A stretch of DNA of 64,000 bases, taken from NCBI RefSeq assembly GCF_963678635.1, contig NC_087067.1, positions 43,749,829-43,813,828 on the forward strand, written 5' to 3'. Below are positions 35,627 to 50,200 of this stretch, piece by piece (positions within the stretch are counted from its first letter, which is position 1; every line of letters begins with the position of its first letter). The position numbers were made by a program, and so were the translations under genes. The notes under the pieces were generated by a model. The model had not been told where the DNA came from, searched no databases, and saw only the letters and a list, made by a program, of their open reading frames with translations. This DNA comes from Symsagittifera roscoffensis (taxonomy: Eukaryota > Xenacoelomorpha > Acoela > Convolutidae).

Positions 35627-37403
35627 TTAAAAAGGTATATTATATTCGTATACAACCAGTGATTCAATAGCTGTATATGCACAGTTGTTCAGAAAAGCAA
35701 TCGACGTTATTGGACGACTCTTTGGAAAACGATACTTCTTTACAGTTGCGATTACATTCAACGACAACAAAGACATCGAGATGAATGATTCTTCATTGAA
35801 ACTCCAAATATTCAATTTCAATTCATTATCATCCCCGTACCTTGTAAAACACATACCATCAACTTGGGCCAGAAACATTGATAGATCAAGAGAACTTTCT
35901 TGGTATAAGCTGCAGTTATCATTTTGATTCACAGCGTTCGAACCGATCTCTTGCAGCTTTAGAGTAAGACTATCATCAACAGTAGCCAACAAAAATCTCG
36001 ATGACGCTTTTAAATCAGCTCCCAATTCACAAACTTTCGCAAGTTTAACTGGATAAGATTTGACGCCTTTGACAACTTCAGGCTCGAAAACAATGGATCG
36101 ACTAGCATAGCAATAAGATGCAAAAACTACATTTTCGTTCACAATGAACACTGCGCAAGTATCGACATCGCGGAAAACATTTTTTGACATTCTGCCAGCT
36201 TGACCGAAGCATTCGTGCCATTGGAAATGTGTAAAAAATCCAGGTCTTGTTTCAAAAACAAGATTGTTCGCGTTTCTAAACCATAAAGTTAAAGATTCGA
36301 AGTCATAATCATATGGTACTTGCAAAGATTTGTGCCGCTCAATAAAATTCAATTCTAGAAAGCATCGCAAATCTTTGCCGTAATTTTTTGCTCGAAATCC
36401 TTTGTCAGCATTATAAAAAACGATTCCCATGGTTTCATCAACGGATGAACAGAACACACGTTTATTTTCGTGTAGATTCGAGCGAAAGATTTTCCCAGCA
36501 GACAACTCAGCTATATCAAATTGACCAGGAGTTAATTCTGAGTCATTAATGTTCTTCAGAAAATTCATAACCGCGTCACCTAATTCTCTTTCCAGTTGAT
36601 ATTCAGCTCTGGTGATCTTTTTGTTAAAATTGAACAAATCTTCACGTGATTTTGGTTTCGTGATTTTGAAAATCCAGCTTATGGTTCAGCACAAAACCTT
36701 CTTGGCGTCGAGATAATCTCTCAAGATTTTCTGTTTCTTGTATCAAGTCAACGATAGACTTCCCTAAAACCGCTCTCGCTTCTTTCTGTTTGGTTCCTAC
36801 AATTTCAACAACATTTTTCGATTCTATAATAACAATTTCCAGATCAGTCAGCCATTTCAGGGCTTTGGTTGATTCCAATCTCACTTGCCTAGATCGGCAC
36901 ACATTTCCGAAACATTTAGACAAGAAGTCAAAAATAGCGACTTTTTCTTTGTAGTTCGCACTGCTACGCCATGTTTCAAAGCAATCCACGACTGCCATTA
37001 AATGCTTCACTGCAATTTTATACTCAACATCTATATCTTCAATGGCAGAATGAATCCTTTTCTTGCACTCAACTGCTACTTTCTTGCACTCAACAGCTAC
37101 TTTCTGGCACTCAACAACAATTTCCACCTCATGCTGGTCTGATACATGCTTAACTGTGCATTGAACGCATAGAAATTGCTTACATTTTTGGCAATAGCTT
37201 GTGCAAATATTTTTATGAACATCGCAGATGATTATCTTCTGGTCGTCAAATTGCGTGACGTCATGTTTTTTCCTCATTTGACTCACCACGCGAAATTGAC
37301 ACAGAATAGTGTTCTCACTTTCAGAAGAAGGGCACGCCTTGCATTTGAACACGTCGGTATCGTCTGATGATGAAACTTCGCACTCGCTACACACGAGGTC
37401 CAT
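35627..37403 (-). pseudogene. B-box gene, copy A, +1 frameshift
   Basis: The gene begins at 37403 with a 253-codon frame that stops at 36642. The rest continues in another frame (336 codons) to 35627. Comparison with copy B places a net +1 change, plus about 12 extra bases, near 36650-36690. No plausible GT-AG intron fits there. It has a double B-box N-terminus with no RING, then helical sequence and a C-terminal half of unknown fold. B-box 2 is complete (C60-x2-H63...C71-x2-C74...C79-x2-C82...H86...H91). B-box 1 has lost two likely zinc ligands (R38 for Cys, Q42 for His). Residues around 98-117 hold a tandemly repeated 7-residue VAVECKK unit, a 21-bp repeat absent from copy B. Family members often act in ubiquitin or immune pathways, but no function can be assigned here. 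Confidence 0.75.
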
Positions 37404-37691
37404 AAATTACACCGCAACTCTTAAACGAAGAGTAAATACAGCGAAGCAAGTTCCGGAAGTTTATTCAAACAGTTTTACTTGCAACGATCAACCATTTTAC
37501 TGCATAATGTATAACAGTTCTGTTTAACTTACATTACTTTAACACAGAGGCAAAGCTGCATTCCTCGAGCACAAGCAAACAAATGGCAAAAAAGAGCGTT
37601 GAAATTGCAATAAAAACAAATGAGTAAATAAGCTTTTGAAAATATAAAAATAGCCATTCATAGGATGATCACGGAACTAAGTAACAAGTAT

Positions 37692-40600
37692 ACGAAAAAG
37701 TTCATTAAAAAACATCCGACCCTGCCCAGGTTCCAACCCTCTTATTTTGTTGTGAGTCTCCTTCCCTTCCTCTACGATACAGATCCATGATACCTTGAAG
37801 CTAAAGTGCTATTTGTAAAATAATAGTCTGTGTTAATATTCTTAGTATTGGCTGAACTTATTAGCTGGTTATTGATCAAAATGGAAGCTTTCAAAATGAA
37901 CACTAATATTTGCGACTTAAGCTGGAAAAAAAGAGAGTTCATACTATCACACAATCTTTGCTTGTGTAATCAAATGGTAACAACCGAAAAATACCTTGCC
38001 AGAAATCCATTAAGCCGAAAAAAAAATCATCAAGACTTCAGTTAAGTCTTGATTACACAACTTTTTTTCGCTCGACGAAAGATACAATATGGCCATTAAA
38101 AGGATATAATATCGGCCAAAACGAAAAAGAATATAGGTCAAAAAAAAAAGAAGAAAAAACTGTTGTCAGCAAAAACGAACTAGAATTTCGTTTAAGGTTT
38201 TTAGCATTTTGTGCGATCCAGAGGTGAGCATAAAAATTCCGTTTTCCTTGAAAAGAATCGAAATCAGGTCACAAAGCCGATCAAAAAAACAAGTCCTTTC
38301 AGATTTGAACCCAGGATCTTTGCCGTCCCAGGCGTATTCATTACCTCCACACCAAGTAAGCCAGAGACAAAGAAATTAGAAGTAATAAAGAACTGAACCT
38401 TTTTCGAATTTTGACCATTCTGTGCCTAAAGTTATTTACGGGAAAAAGTGTAGTACCCAATTGCAATACCACTGCTATCGTTAGGGTAAATAAATTATTC
38501 GTTTCCACCATATATTGATTAAAACTAACAACCGTATGTGTAAGAAAAATATAAATAAGAAGTTATGAAGTAAAACAAACATTTTTTTCTCGAAAAAAAA
38601 ATCGGACAAAGAATTTTTTTTTGTGAAACTATGTTTATTTACATACGGTTTAGAACCCTGGAAGCAAGATTTTATACCAAAGTTATGTAGTTTAAATCGT
38701 CTTCAGAAAACAGGCTTAGCCCTAAACTTATACAACGTCGATTAAACACTTAATTGGAATACTACATTATCCTCAATCTGAGAAAAAACTGAAATAGTAT
38801 TGAATAGATCTAAATTTACTCTGGGATCATCAATATATACAATTTGTACACTGTCAATTAAAAAGGTATATTATATTCGTATACAGTCTGTGATTCAATA
38901 GCTGCATATACACAGTTGTTCAGAAAAGCAATCGACGTTATTGGACGACTCTTTGGAAAACGATACTTCTTTACAGTTGCGATCACATTCAACGACAACA
39001 CAGACATCGAGATGAATGATTCTTCATTGAAACTCCAAATATTCATTTTCATATCATTATCATCCCTGCACCTAGCAAAACACATACCATCAACTTGGGC
39101 CAGAAAAAGTGACAGATCAATAGAACTTTCTTAGTATGTGCTGCAAGTTTTATCATCTTTGTTATCATCTTGATTCACAGCGTTCGAAGTGATCTCTTGC
39201 AGCTTGAGATTTAGACTATCATCAACAGTAGCCAACAGAAATCTCGATGACGCTTTTAAATCAGCTCCCAATTCACAAACTTTCGCAAGTTTAACTGGAT
39301 TAGATTTGACGCCTTTGACAACTTCAGGCTCGAAAACAATGGATCGACTAGCATAGCAATAAGATGCAATAACTACATTTTCGTTCACAATGAACACTGC
39401 GCAAGTATCGACATCGCGGAAAACATTTTTTGACATTCTGCCAGTTTGACCGAAGCATTCGCGCCATTGGAAATTTGTAAAAAATCCAGGTCTTGTTTCC
39501 AAAACAAGATTGTTCGCGTTTCTAAACCATAAAGTTGAAGATTCGAAGTCATAATCATATGGTACTTGCAAAGATTTGTGCAGCTCAAAAAAGTCAATTC
39601 CAAAAAGCATCGTAAATCTTTGCCGTAATTTTCTACTCGAAATCCTTTGTCAGCTGTATATTAAACGATTCCAATGGTTTCATCAACAGATGAACACAAC
39701 ACACGTTTATTTTCGTGTAGATTCGAGCGAAAAATTTTTCCAATGGACAACTCAGTTATATCAAATTGACCAGGAGTTAATTCCGAGTCATTAATGTTCT
39801 TCAGAAAATTAACAACCGCGTCACCTAATTCTCTTTCCAGTTGATATTCAGCTCGAGTGATCTTTTTGTTAAAATTGAACAAATCATCACGCGATTTTTT
39901 CACATCAAATGCATTGTTCAACACAAAGCCTACTTGGTGTCGAGATAAACTCACATAATCTTCTGTTTTTTGTATCAAGTCAATGCTAGACTTCCCTAAA
40001 GCTGCTCTCATTTCTTTTTGTTTGGTTCCTACAATTTCAACAACATTTTTCGATTCTTTAATAACAATTTCCAAGTCATTCAGCCATTTCAGGGACTTGG
40101 TTGACTCCATTCTCACTTGCCTAGATCGGCACACATTTTCGAAACATTTAGACAAGAAGTCAAAAATAGCGACTTTTTCTGTGTACTTCGCACTGCTACG
40201 CCATGTTTCAAAGCAATCCTCAACTGCCATTAAATGCTTCGCTGCAATTTTATACTCATCATCTATATCTTCAATGGCAGAATGGATCCTTTTCTTACAC
40301 TCAACTGCTACTTTTGCAACATTTTCCACCTCATGCTGGTCTGATACATGCTTAACTGTGCATTGAACGCATAGAAATTGCTTACATTTTTGGCAATAGC
40401 TTGTGCAAATATTTTTATGAACATCGCAGATGATTATCTTCTGGCCGTCGAATTGCGTGACGTCATGTTTTTTCCTCACGTGACTCACTACGCAAAATTG
40501 ACACAGAATGGTGTTCTCACTTTCAGAAGAAGGGCACGCCTTGCATTTGAACACGTCGGTATCGTCTGCTGATGAAACTTCGCACTCGCTACACACGAGG

Positions 40601-40879
40601 TCCATAAATTACACCGCAACTCTTAAACGAAGAGTAAATACAGCGAAGCAAGTTCCGGAAGTTTATTAAAACAGTTTTTACTTGCAACGATCAACTATTT
40701 TACTGCATAATGTATAACAGTTCTGTTTAACTTACATTAGTTTAACACAGAGGCAAAGCTGCATTCTTCAAGCACAAGCAAACAAATAGCAAAAAAGAGC
40801 GTTAAAATTGCAATAAAAAATGAGTAAAAAAAACTTTTGAAAATATAGAAATAGCCATTCATAGGATGATCACGGAACT
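37692..40879. repeat. Segmental tandem duplication, right copy
   Basis: The second copy of the 3.2-kb block. The flanking tRNA-like heads are at about 37706-37790 (B box weakened to GGTTGGAACC) and 38290-38365. B-box copy B is at 38858-40605. Confidence 0.9.
38858..40605 (-). pseudogene. B-box gene, copy B, multiply broken
   Basis: The first 314 codons (40605-39661) are open and keep both B-boxes with full ligand sets, including the Cys and His lost in copy A. The frame then meets TAA at 39663-39661, where copy A has TTT. A 1-base loss near 39580-39605 follows, then a second TAA at 39133-39131 where copy A has CAA. The remaining 91 codons to 38858 match the C-terminus of copy A, ending EYNIPF. 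Two nonsense changes and one frameshift make this a pseudogene, though the N-terminal 314 residues could still be made as a short protein. Confidence 0.88.
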
Positions 40880-41211
40880 CCGCGTTATGAAGCAAAACTG
40901 AGCCAACTTTCCAAGCCGCCGTTCATGGTTCACACATCGAAGAGTATCTATTATAAATCAAAGCGCATAAAAACATGAGACCAATTGCTCGCTAAAAAAA
41001 TTAGTGCAAAAACTTTTTTTTAACAAAGTTTTATCAGTTTTTAATAAATTCTAACCGTGAATAATCGTATTCATGCAATTACAAGCACGCTAGCCCCTTA
41101 AATTTAAAATTATTTTCCTCCAGTATACAAAATTCCGTTAAAATCGCCCATGAAAATTTCCGTTTTGAACAAGACCGATTACAAATATTCCGTACCTGCC
41201 TTTGAAGTTCG
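40880..41211. other. Spacer between B-box duplication and third array
   Basis: About 330 bp of AT-rich DNA. No feature recognised. Confidence 0.5.
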
Positions 41212-44200
41212 TATCGGTTATGCTAGTCAGTATTGATATCAATACCGATTGTATTCTATCGTCGTTTGTGTAATATACCGTTTCTGGCTATTATAGATTA
41301 GTTCATTGAGTATTGGTTTTGTATTCCAGAGTTATGAAGTATGAAGTATGTTTGTTGGATGTGCGGTCTAGGCTTAATATCTTCAACTCAGGGATGTGCT
41401 TCGTGATGGCTACCCCCTTCTCTGGTGTCTAAGTTGATCGATAAAAAAAGTGAGTATTAATGTTTCAATTACTATTTCAAGCTCTCTGATTGTAATGGCT
41501 CTCCAATTCTTACTGATCTCCTTATTGTTTACATTAAGTAAATATTGATTTAATACTTTGTAATTGACATACTATGGCATTGAAGTTTAATCTAAATCGC
41601 ACCAATTATGGTAATTAATAATTAGCAACTAACATAGGTGTGAAGCACTATGTTACAGTTTGTATGCAAACAATGCAATTAAACACTCAATTAAAAATAC
41701 AGCTTAGTTTAAAAAAAATGAGATCAAGTTTGCTGCTGTTCACTCAAAAAGTCAAGAAAGAACGAGGCTACGCAAACATGTAACTTTAAGAATGAGTCAA
41801 CGAACACTGTAAATGATAAACGTCTTTGTTTCGTGAGTTTTTGTTAAGCAAAATCAGTCCTCAAAAGAACATCAGATGGAGTCGAGCCTGTATCATATAG
41901 CTAGAATTAGTATCTAAACATACCGTAATTTAAACTCTTACAAACTTTAATTAAAACTCCAAGGCAAGCCTCCGCTTCGTACCAGAAAATTTGTAGAAAA
42001 CATGAACCTTGAACAAGATCAGAAATTTTAAATCCCTTTTGCGATTTTTTAAAAATCTCCCACACGCTGTCTAAAGAGCAAAAAGTATGTTTATCATCTA
42101 GTAACACATTAATGCGACCATATAGCAGTCCTCAGGTTAAATTTGAATTACTTCCGTCTCAGGTTAGTTCGGTGCTCACGATACGCGTTGACAAAAAATG
42201 GGAAATATCCCAACCGGACAATTTTCAAACCCCCATATAATTGCAAAGATTTTTTTTTGAAATTTCAAACTCATCAGTATCCTTCACATAGTAAGAAAAG
42301 AACTAGAGCAAACATATGAAACCTCAGCATCAATTTTAATTAAGCGTTAAATTATATATATAAAGCTGCTTCATCGGCGCTGGTTAACTCGGCGCCCGCG
42401 TTACGCGTCAACAAAAAACTGGGAAAAACGGACAATTCTAAAACCCACAAACTTTTGCACAATTTTTTTTGAAATTTCGAAGTCAGACCAGCAGTATCCA
42501 GCCAACATATGAATCCTCAGCATCAATTTTATTTAAGCGCTAAATCAAAGGCAATTTAAGTGATCACTTTTTCCATGCATTTGAACATTCAATATTGGAA
42601 AGCATCACTAGCCTTTTATTTAACGAATGAAATTGAAGTGAACATAAAATGAAATCAAAAGCCAAACCGCAGAAAAACAATTTGCGCGTGCGCAACTTCA
42701 AAATTTTATCTGCTAAAAAGAAACGGAATAAATCCGCACGACCAAGCTAAGTGGCTTGAATTTCTTCATTGACACCTGAAAAAAACTTTTCTATGAATTA
42801 TCTTCTGATAAATGATATATAATTTAAAGCCGATTCCTTTCATTTCAACAAGCTATTGAGCTCATTCTTTTCACCTCAACTAGCTATTAACGATTCCTCA
42901 TCAGTTAATTTCTTTCTATAAGACAGAATCAATAAATAGATGCGAAACTGCACTTAATTTGACTAAGACAAGGAAAAGAGCAGCAAGTTAAACAAACTAG
43001 CGCAGAACTCGCACCTACGGTGCTTCAAGTAGATCGTCAAAAATTTTAAAAGGCTTCCGAAAACAAGTAACAAAAGCTGCGATATTTAATGCACCCGTGA
43101 AGATGAACTGGGATCTATCAGGGGTTTCTATTTTTATAAAAACCTCCATATCTCGAAAACCAAAACGATTTGAGCAGATGAACTTTACGGGCAAAATTGC
43201 TATATTGTACTCTGACAGCAGCCCACCACAGTTTTGAGAATTTCAAAATCAAATGAATAAATTGGGAAACAAAAAAATTTGATAGTGTGACGTTGCGAAT
43301 ACCAAAAATGTAGAGTTATAGCATTCGCGTTCCAACAGACTTTAAAACGTCGTATTGAGTATATTTTTCAAACATATCAAAGACCGAAAAAAGAATTATT
43401 AAACGTTACAAAATATGATACAGCTTAAGCGTGCAAAAATTCTTTCGTTAAACATGCGAAAAATATTATGTTGAAAAAGCTTAAACATGTCAATATAAGA
43501 CTCCTCAAAATTGTTTCAAGTGTATCGGTTATGCTAGTCAGTATTGATATCAATACCGATTGTATTATATCGCCGTCTGTGTAATATACCGTTTCTGGCT
43601 ATTATAGATTAGTTCATTGAGTATTGGTTTTGTATTCCAGAGTTATGAAGTATGAAGTATGTTTGTTGGATGTGCGGTCTAGGCTTAATATCTTCAACTC
43701 AGGGATGTGCTTCGTGATGGCTACCCCCTTCTCTGGTGTCTAAGTTAATCGATAAAAAAAAGTGAGTATTAATGTTTCAATTACTATTTCGAGCTCTCTG
43801 ATTGTAATGGCTCTCCAATTCTTACTGATCTCCTGATCTCCTTATTGTTTACATTAAGTAAATATTGATTTAATACTTTGTAATTGACATACTATGGCAT
43901 TGAAGTTTAATCTAAATCGCACCAATTATAGTAATTATTAATTAGCAACTAACATAGGTGTGAAGCACTATGTTACAGTTTGTATGCAAACAATGCAATT
44001 AAACACTCAATTAAAAATGCAGCTTAAGCGCTAAATCAAAGGCAATTTAAGTGATCCACCTTCTTCTTTGAAGTATTCAATCCTGAGAGCAATCACTTTT
44101 TCCATGCATTTGAACATTCAATATTGGAAAGCATCACTAGCCTTTTATTTAACGAATGAAATTGAAGTGAACATAAAATGAAATCAAAAGCCAAACCGCA

Positions 44201-47200
44201 GAAAAACAATTTGCGCGTGCGCAACTTCAAAATTTTTTCTGCTAAAAAGAAACGGAATAAATCCGCACGACCAAGCTAAGTGGCTTGAATTTCTTCATTG
44301 ACACCTGAAAAAAAAACTTTTCTATGAATCATCTTCTGATAAATGATATATATTTTAAAGCCGATTCCTTTCATTTCAACAAGCTATTGAGCTCATTCTT
44401 TTCACCTCAACTAGCTATTAACGATTCCTCATCAGTTAATTTCTTTCTATAAGACAGAATCAATAAATAGATGCGAAACTGCACTTAATTTGACTAAGAC
44501 GAGGAAAAGAGCAGCAAGTTAAACAAACTAGCGCAGGACTCGCACCTACGGTGCTTCAAGTAGACCGTCAAAAAAATTTAAAAAGCTTCCGAAAACAAGT
44601 AACAAAAGCTGCGATATTTAATGCACCCGTGAAGATGAACTGGGATCTATCAGGGGTTTCTATTTTTATAAAAAACCTCCATATCTCGAAAACCAAAACG
44701 ATTTGAGCAGATGAACTTTAGGGGCAAAATTGCTATATTGTTCTCTGACAGCAGCCCACAACAGTTTTGAGAACTTCAAGTTCAAATTAATAAATTGGGA
44801 AACAAAAAAAATTGATAGTGTGACGTTGCGAATACCAAAAATGTAGAGTTATAGCATTCGCGTTCCAACAGACTTTAAAATGTCGTATTGAGTATATTTT
44901 TCAAACATATCAAAGACCGAAAAATGAATTATTAAACATGTGCAGAGAGAAATTTCTTAACTATTACAAAATATGATACAGCTTAAGCGTGCAAAAATTC
45001 TTTCGTTAAACATGCGAAAAATAATAGTTGAAAAGGCTTAAACATGTCAATATAACACTCCTCAAAATTGTTTCAAGTGTATCGGTTATGCTAAACAGTA
45101 TTGATATCAATACCGATTGTATTATATCGCCGTCTGTGTAATATACCGTTTCTGGCTATTATAGATTAGTTCATTGAGTATTGGTTTTGTATTCCAGAGT
45201 TATGAAGTATGAAGTATGTTTGTTGGATGTGCGGTCTAGGCTTAATATCTTCAACTCAGGGATGTGCTTCGTGATGGCTACCCCCTTCTCTGGTGTCTAA
45301 GTTAATCGATAAAAAAAAGTGAGTATTAATGTTTCAATTACTATTTCGAGCTCTCTGATTGTAATGGCTCTCCAATTCTTACTGATCTCCTGATCTCCTT
45401 ATTGTTTACATTAAGTAAATATTGATTTAATACTTTGTAATTGACATACTATGGCATTGAAGTTTAATCTAAATCGCACCAATTATAGTAATTAATAATT
45501 AGCAACTAACATAGGTGTGAAGCACTATGTTACAGTTTGTATGCAAACAATGCAATTAAACACTCAATTAAAAATGCAGCTTAAGCGCTAAATCAAAGGC
45601 AATTTAAGTGATCCACCTTCTTCTTTGAAGTATTCAATCCTGAGAGCAATCACTTTTTCCATGCATTTGAACATTCAATATTGGAAAGCATCACTAGCCT
45701 TTTATTTAACGAATGAAATTGAAGTGAACATAAAATGAAATCAAAAGCCAAACCGCAGAAAAACAATTTGCGCGTGCGCAACTTCAAAATTTTTTCTGCT
45801 AAAAAGAAACGGAATAAATCCGCACGACCAAGCTAAGTGGCTTGAATTTCTTCATTGACACCTGAAAAAAAAACTTTTCTATGAATCATCTTCTGATAAA
45901 TGATATATATTTTAAAGCCGATTCCTTTCATTTCAACAAGCTATTGAGCTCATTCTTTTCACCTCAACTAGCTATTAACGATTCCTCATCAGTTAATTTC
46001 TTTCTATAAGACAGAATCAATAAATAGATGCGAAACTGCACTTAATTTGACTAAGACGAGGAAAAGAGCAGCAAGTTAAACAAACTAGCGCAGGACTCGC
46101 ACCTACGGTGCTTCAAGTAGACCGTCAAAAAATTTAAAAAGCTTCCGAAAACAAGTAACAAAAGCTGCGATATTTAATGCACCCGTGAAGATGAACTGGG
46201 ATCTATCAGGGGTTTCTATTTTTATAAAAAACCTCCATATCTCGAAAACCAAAACGATTTGAGCAGACGAACTTTAGGGGCAAAATTGCTATATTGTTCT
46301 CTGACAGCAGCCCACCACAGTTTTGAGAACTTCAAGTTCAAATTAATAAATTGGGAAACAAAAAAAATTGATAGTGTGACGTTGCGAATACCAAAAATGT
46401 AGAGTTATAGCATTCGCGTTCCAACAGACTTTAAAATGTCGTATTGAGTATATTTTTCAAACATATCAAAGACCGAAAAATGAATTATTAAACATGTGCA
46501 GAGAGAAATTTCTTAACCATTACAAAATATGATACAGCTTAAGCGTGCAAAAATTCTTTCGTTAAACATGCGAAAAATAATAGTTGAAAAGGCTTAAACA
46601 TGTCAATATAACACTCCTCAAAATTGTTTCAAGTGTATCGGTTATGCTAAACAGTATTGATATCAATACCGATTGTATTCTATCGCCGTTTGTGTAATAT
46701 ACCGTTTCTGGCTATTATAGATTAGTTCATTGAGTATTGGTTTTGTATTCCAGAGTTATGAAGTATGAAGTATGTTTGTTGGATGTGCGGTCTAGGCTTA
46801 ATATCTTCAACTCAGGGATGTGCTTCGTGATGGCTACCCCCTTCTCTGGTGTCTAAGTTGATCGATAAAAAAGTGAGTATTAATGTTTCAATTACTATTT
46901 CGAGCTCTCTGATTGTAATGGCTCTACAATTCTTACTGATCTCCTGATCTCCTTATTGTTTACATTAAGTAAATATTGATTTAATACTTTGTAATTGACA
47001 TACTATGGCATTGAAGTTTAATCTAAATCGCACCAATTATGATAATTAATAATTAGCAACTAACATAGGTGTGAAGCACTATGTTACAGTTTGTATGCAA
47101 ACAATGCAATTAAACACTCAATTAAAAATACAGCTTAGTTTAAAAAAAATGAGATCAAGTTTGCTGCTGTTCACTCAAAAAGTCAAGAAAGAACGAGGCT

Positions 47201-50200
47201 ACGCAAACATGTAACTTTAAGAATGAGTCAACGAACACTGTAAATGATAAACGTCTTTGTTTCGTGAGTTTTTGTTAAGCAAAATCAGTCCTCAAAAGAA
47301 CATCAGATGGAGTCGAGCCTGTATCATATAGCTAGAATTAGTATCTAAACATACCGTTTAAACTCTTACAAACTTTAATTAAAACTCCAAGGCAAGCCTC
47401 CGCTTCGTATCAGAAAATTTGTAGAAAACATGAACCTTGAACAAGATCAGAAATTTTAAATCTCTTTTGCGATTTTTTAAAAATCTCCCACACGCTGTCT
47501 AAAGAGCAAAAAGTATGTTTCTCATCTAGTAACACATTAATGAGACCATATAGCAGTCCTCAGGTTAAATTTGAATTACTTCCGTCTCAGGTTAGTTCGG
47601 TGCTCACGATACGCGTTAACAAAAAATGGGAAATATCCCAACCGGACAATTTTCAAATCCCCATATAATTGCAAAGATTTTTTTTTGAAATTTCAAACTC
47701 ATCAGTATCCTTCACATAGTAAGAAAAGAACTAGAGCAAACATATGAAACCTCAGCATCAATTTTAATTAAGCGTTAAATTATATACATAAAGCTGCTTC
47801 ATCGGCGCTGGTTAAATCGGCGCCCGCGTTACGCGTCAACAAAAAACTGGGAAAAACGGACAATTGTAAAACCCCCAAACTTTTGCACAATTTTTTTTTG
47901 AAATTTCGAAGTCAGACCAGCAGTATCCAGCCAACATATGAATCCTCAGCATCAATTTTATTTAAGCGCTAAATCAAAGGCAATTTAAGTTATCCACCTT
48001 TTTCTTTGAAGTATTCAATCTTGAGAGCAATCACTTTTTCCATGCATTTGAACATTCAATATTGGAAAGCATCATTAGCCTTTTATTTAACGAATGAAAT
48101 TGAAGTGAACATAAAATGACATCAAAAGCCAAACCGCAGAAAAACAATTTGCGCGTGAGCAACTTCAAAATTTTTTCTGCTAAAAAGAAACGGAATAAAT
48201 CCGCACGACCAAGCTAAGTGGCTTGAATTTCTTCATTGACACCTGAAAAAAAAACTTTTCTATGAATGATCTTCTGATAAATGATATATATTTTAAAGCC
48301 GATTCCTTTCATTTCAACAAGCTATTGAGCTCATTCTTTTCACCTCAACTAACTATTAACGATTCCTCATCAGTTAATTTCTTTCTATAAGACAGAATCA
48401 ATAAATAGATGCGAAACTGCACTTAATTTGACTAAGACGAGGAAAAGAGCAGCAAGTTAAACAAACTAGCGCAGGACTCGCACCTACGGTGCTTCAAGTA
48501 GATCGTCAAAAATTTTAAAAAGCTTCCGAAAACAAGTAACAAAAGCTGCGATATTTAATGCACCCGTGAAGATGAACTGGGATCTATCAGGGGTTTCTAT
48601 TTTTATAAAAAACCTCCATATCTCGAAAACCAAAACGATTTGAGCAGACGAACTTTAGGGGCAAAATTGCTATATTGTTCTCTGACAGCAGCCCACAACA
48701 GTTTTGAGAACTTCAAGTTCAAATTAAAAAATTGGGAAACAAAAAAAATTGATAGTGTGACGTTGCGAATACCAAAAATGTAGAGTTATAGCATTCGCGT
48801 TCCAACAGACTTTAAAATGTCGTATTGAGTATATTTTTCAAACATATCAAAGACCGAAAAATGAATTATTAAACATGTGCAGAGAGAAATTTCTTAACCA
48901 TTACAAAAATATGATACAGCTTAAGCGTGCAAAAATTCTTTCGTTAAACATGCGAAAAATAATAGTTGAAAAGGCTTAAACATGTCAATATAACACTCCT
49001 CAAAATTGTTTCAAGTGTATCGGTTATGCTAAACAGTATTGATATCAATACCGATTGTATTCTATCGCCGTTTGTGTAATATACCGTTTCTGGCTATTAT
49101 AGATTAGTTCATTGAGTATTGGTTTTGTATTCCAGAGTTATGAAGTATGAAGTATGTTTGTTGGATGTGCGGTCTAGGCTTAATATCTTCAACTCAGGGA
49201 TGTGCTTCGTGATGGCTACCCCCTTCTCTGGTGTCTAAGTTGATCGATAAAAAAAGTGAGTATTAATGTTTCAATTACTATTTCGAGCTCTCTGATTGTA
49301 ATGGCTCTACAATTCTTACTGATCTCCTGATCTCCTTATTGTTTACATTAAGTAAATATTGATTTAATACTTTGTAATTGACATACTATGGCATTGAAGT
49401 TTAATCTAAATCGCACCAATTATGATAATTAATAATTAGCAACTAACATAGGTGTGAAGCACTATGTTACAGTTTGTATGCAAACAATGCAATTAAACAC
49501 TCAATTAAAAATACAGCTTAGTTTAAAAAAAATGAGATCAAGTTTGCTGCTGTTCACTCAAAAAGTCAAGAAAGAACGAGGCTACGCAAACATGTAACTT
49601 TAAGAATGAGTCAACGAACACTGTAAATGATAAACGTCTTTGTTTCGTGAGTTTTTGTTAAGCAAAATCAGTCCTCAAAAGAACATCAGATGGAGTCGAG
49701 CCTGTATCATATAGCTAGAATTAGTATCTAAACATACCGTTTAAACTCTTACAAACTTTAATTAAAACTCCAAGGCAAGCCTCCGCTTCGTATCAGAAAA
49801 TTTGTAGAAAACATGAACCTTGAACAAGATCAGAAATTTTAAATCTCTTTTGCGATTTTTTAAAAATCTCCCACACGCTGTCTAAAGAGCAAAAAGTATG
49901 TTTCTCATCTAGTAACACATTAATGAGACCATATAGCAGTCCTCAGGTTAAATTTGAATTACTTCCGTCTCAGGTTAGTTCGGTGCTCACGATACGCGTT
50001 AACAAAAAATGGGAAATATCCCAACCGGACAATTTTCAAATCCCCATATAATTGCAAAGATTTTTTTTTGAAATTTCAAACTCATCAGTATCCTTCACAT
50101 AGTAAGAAAAGAACTAGAGCAAACATATGAAACCTCAGCATCAATTTTAATTAAGCGTTAAATTATATACATAAAGCTGCTTCATCGGCGCTGGTTAACT

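Larger units (their letters stand above)
34434..37678. repeat. Segmental tandem duplication, left copy (~3.2 kb)
   Basis: This copy matches 37692-40879 from the CATTCGACCCTG-type start to the GATGATCACGGAACT end. It holds B-box copy A, two tRNA-like heads and flanks. The two copies differ by scattered substitutions and small indels, so the duplication is not recent. Confidence 0.9.

Noticed and set aside
36640-36700. Tiny intron rescuing the B-box copy A frame
   Set aside because: Only GT...AG pairs of about 20-35 nt fit, too short to be credible; an indel explains the break better.
41212-41460. Minus-strand ATCACGAAG with a nearby CTTAGACACC, resembling the U1 snRNA 5' region and U1-70K loop
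   Set aside because: The similarity is short. There is no convincing stem-loop, no Sm site and no match to other U1 stems. A covariance search for U1 would decide.
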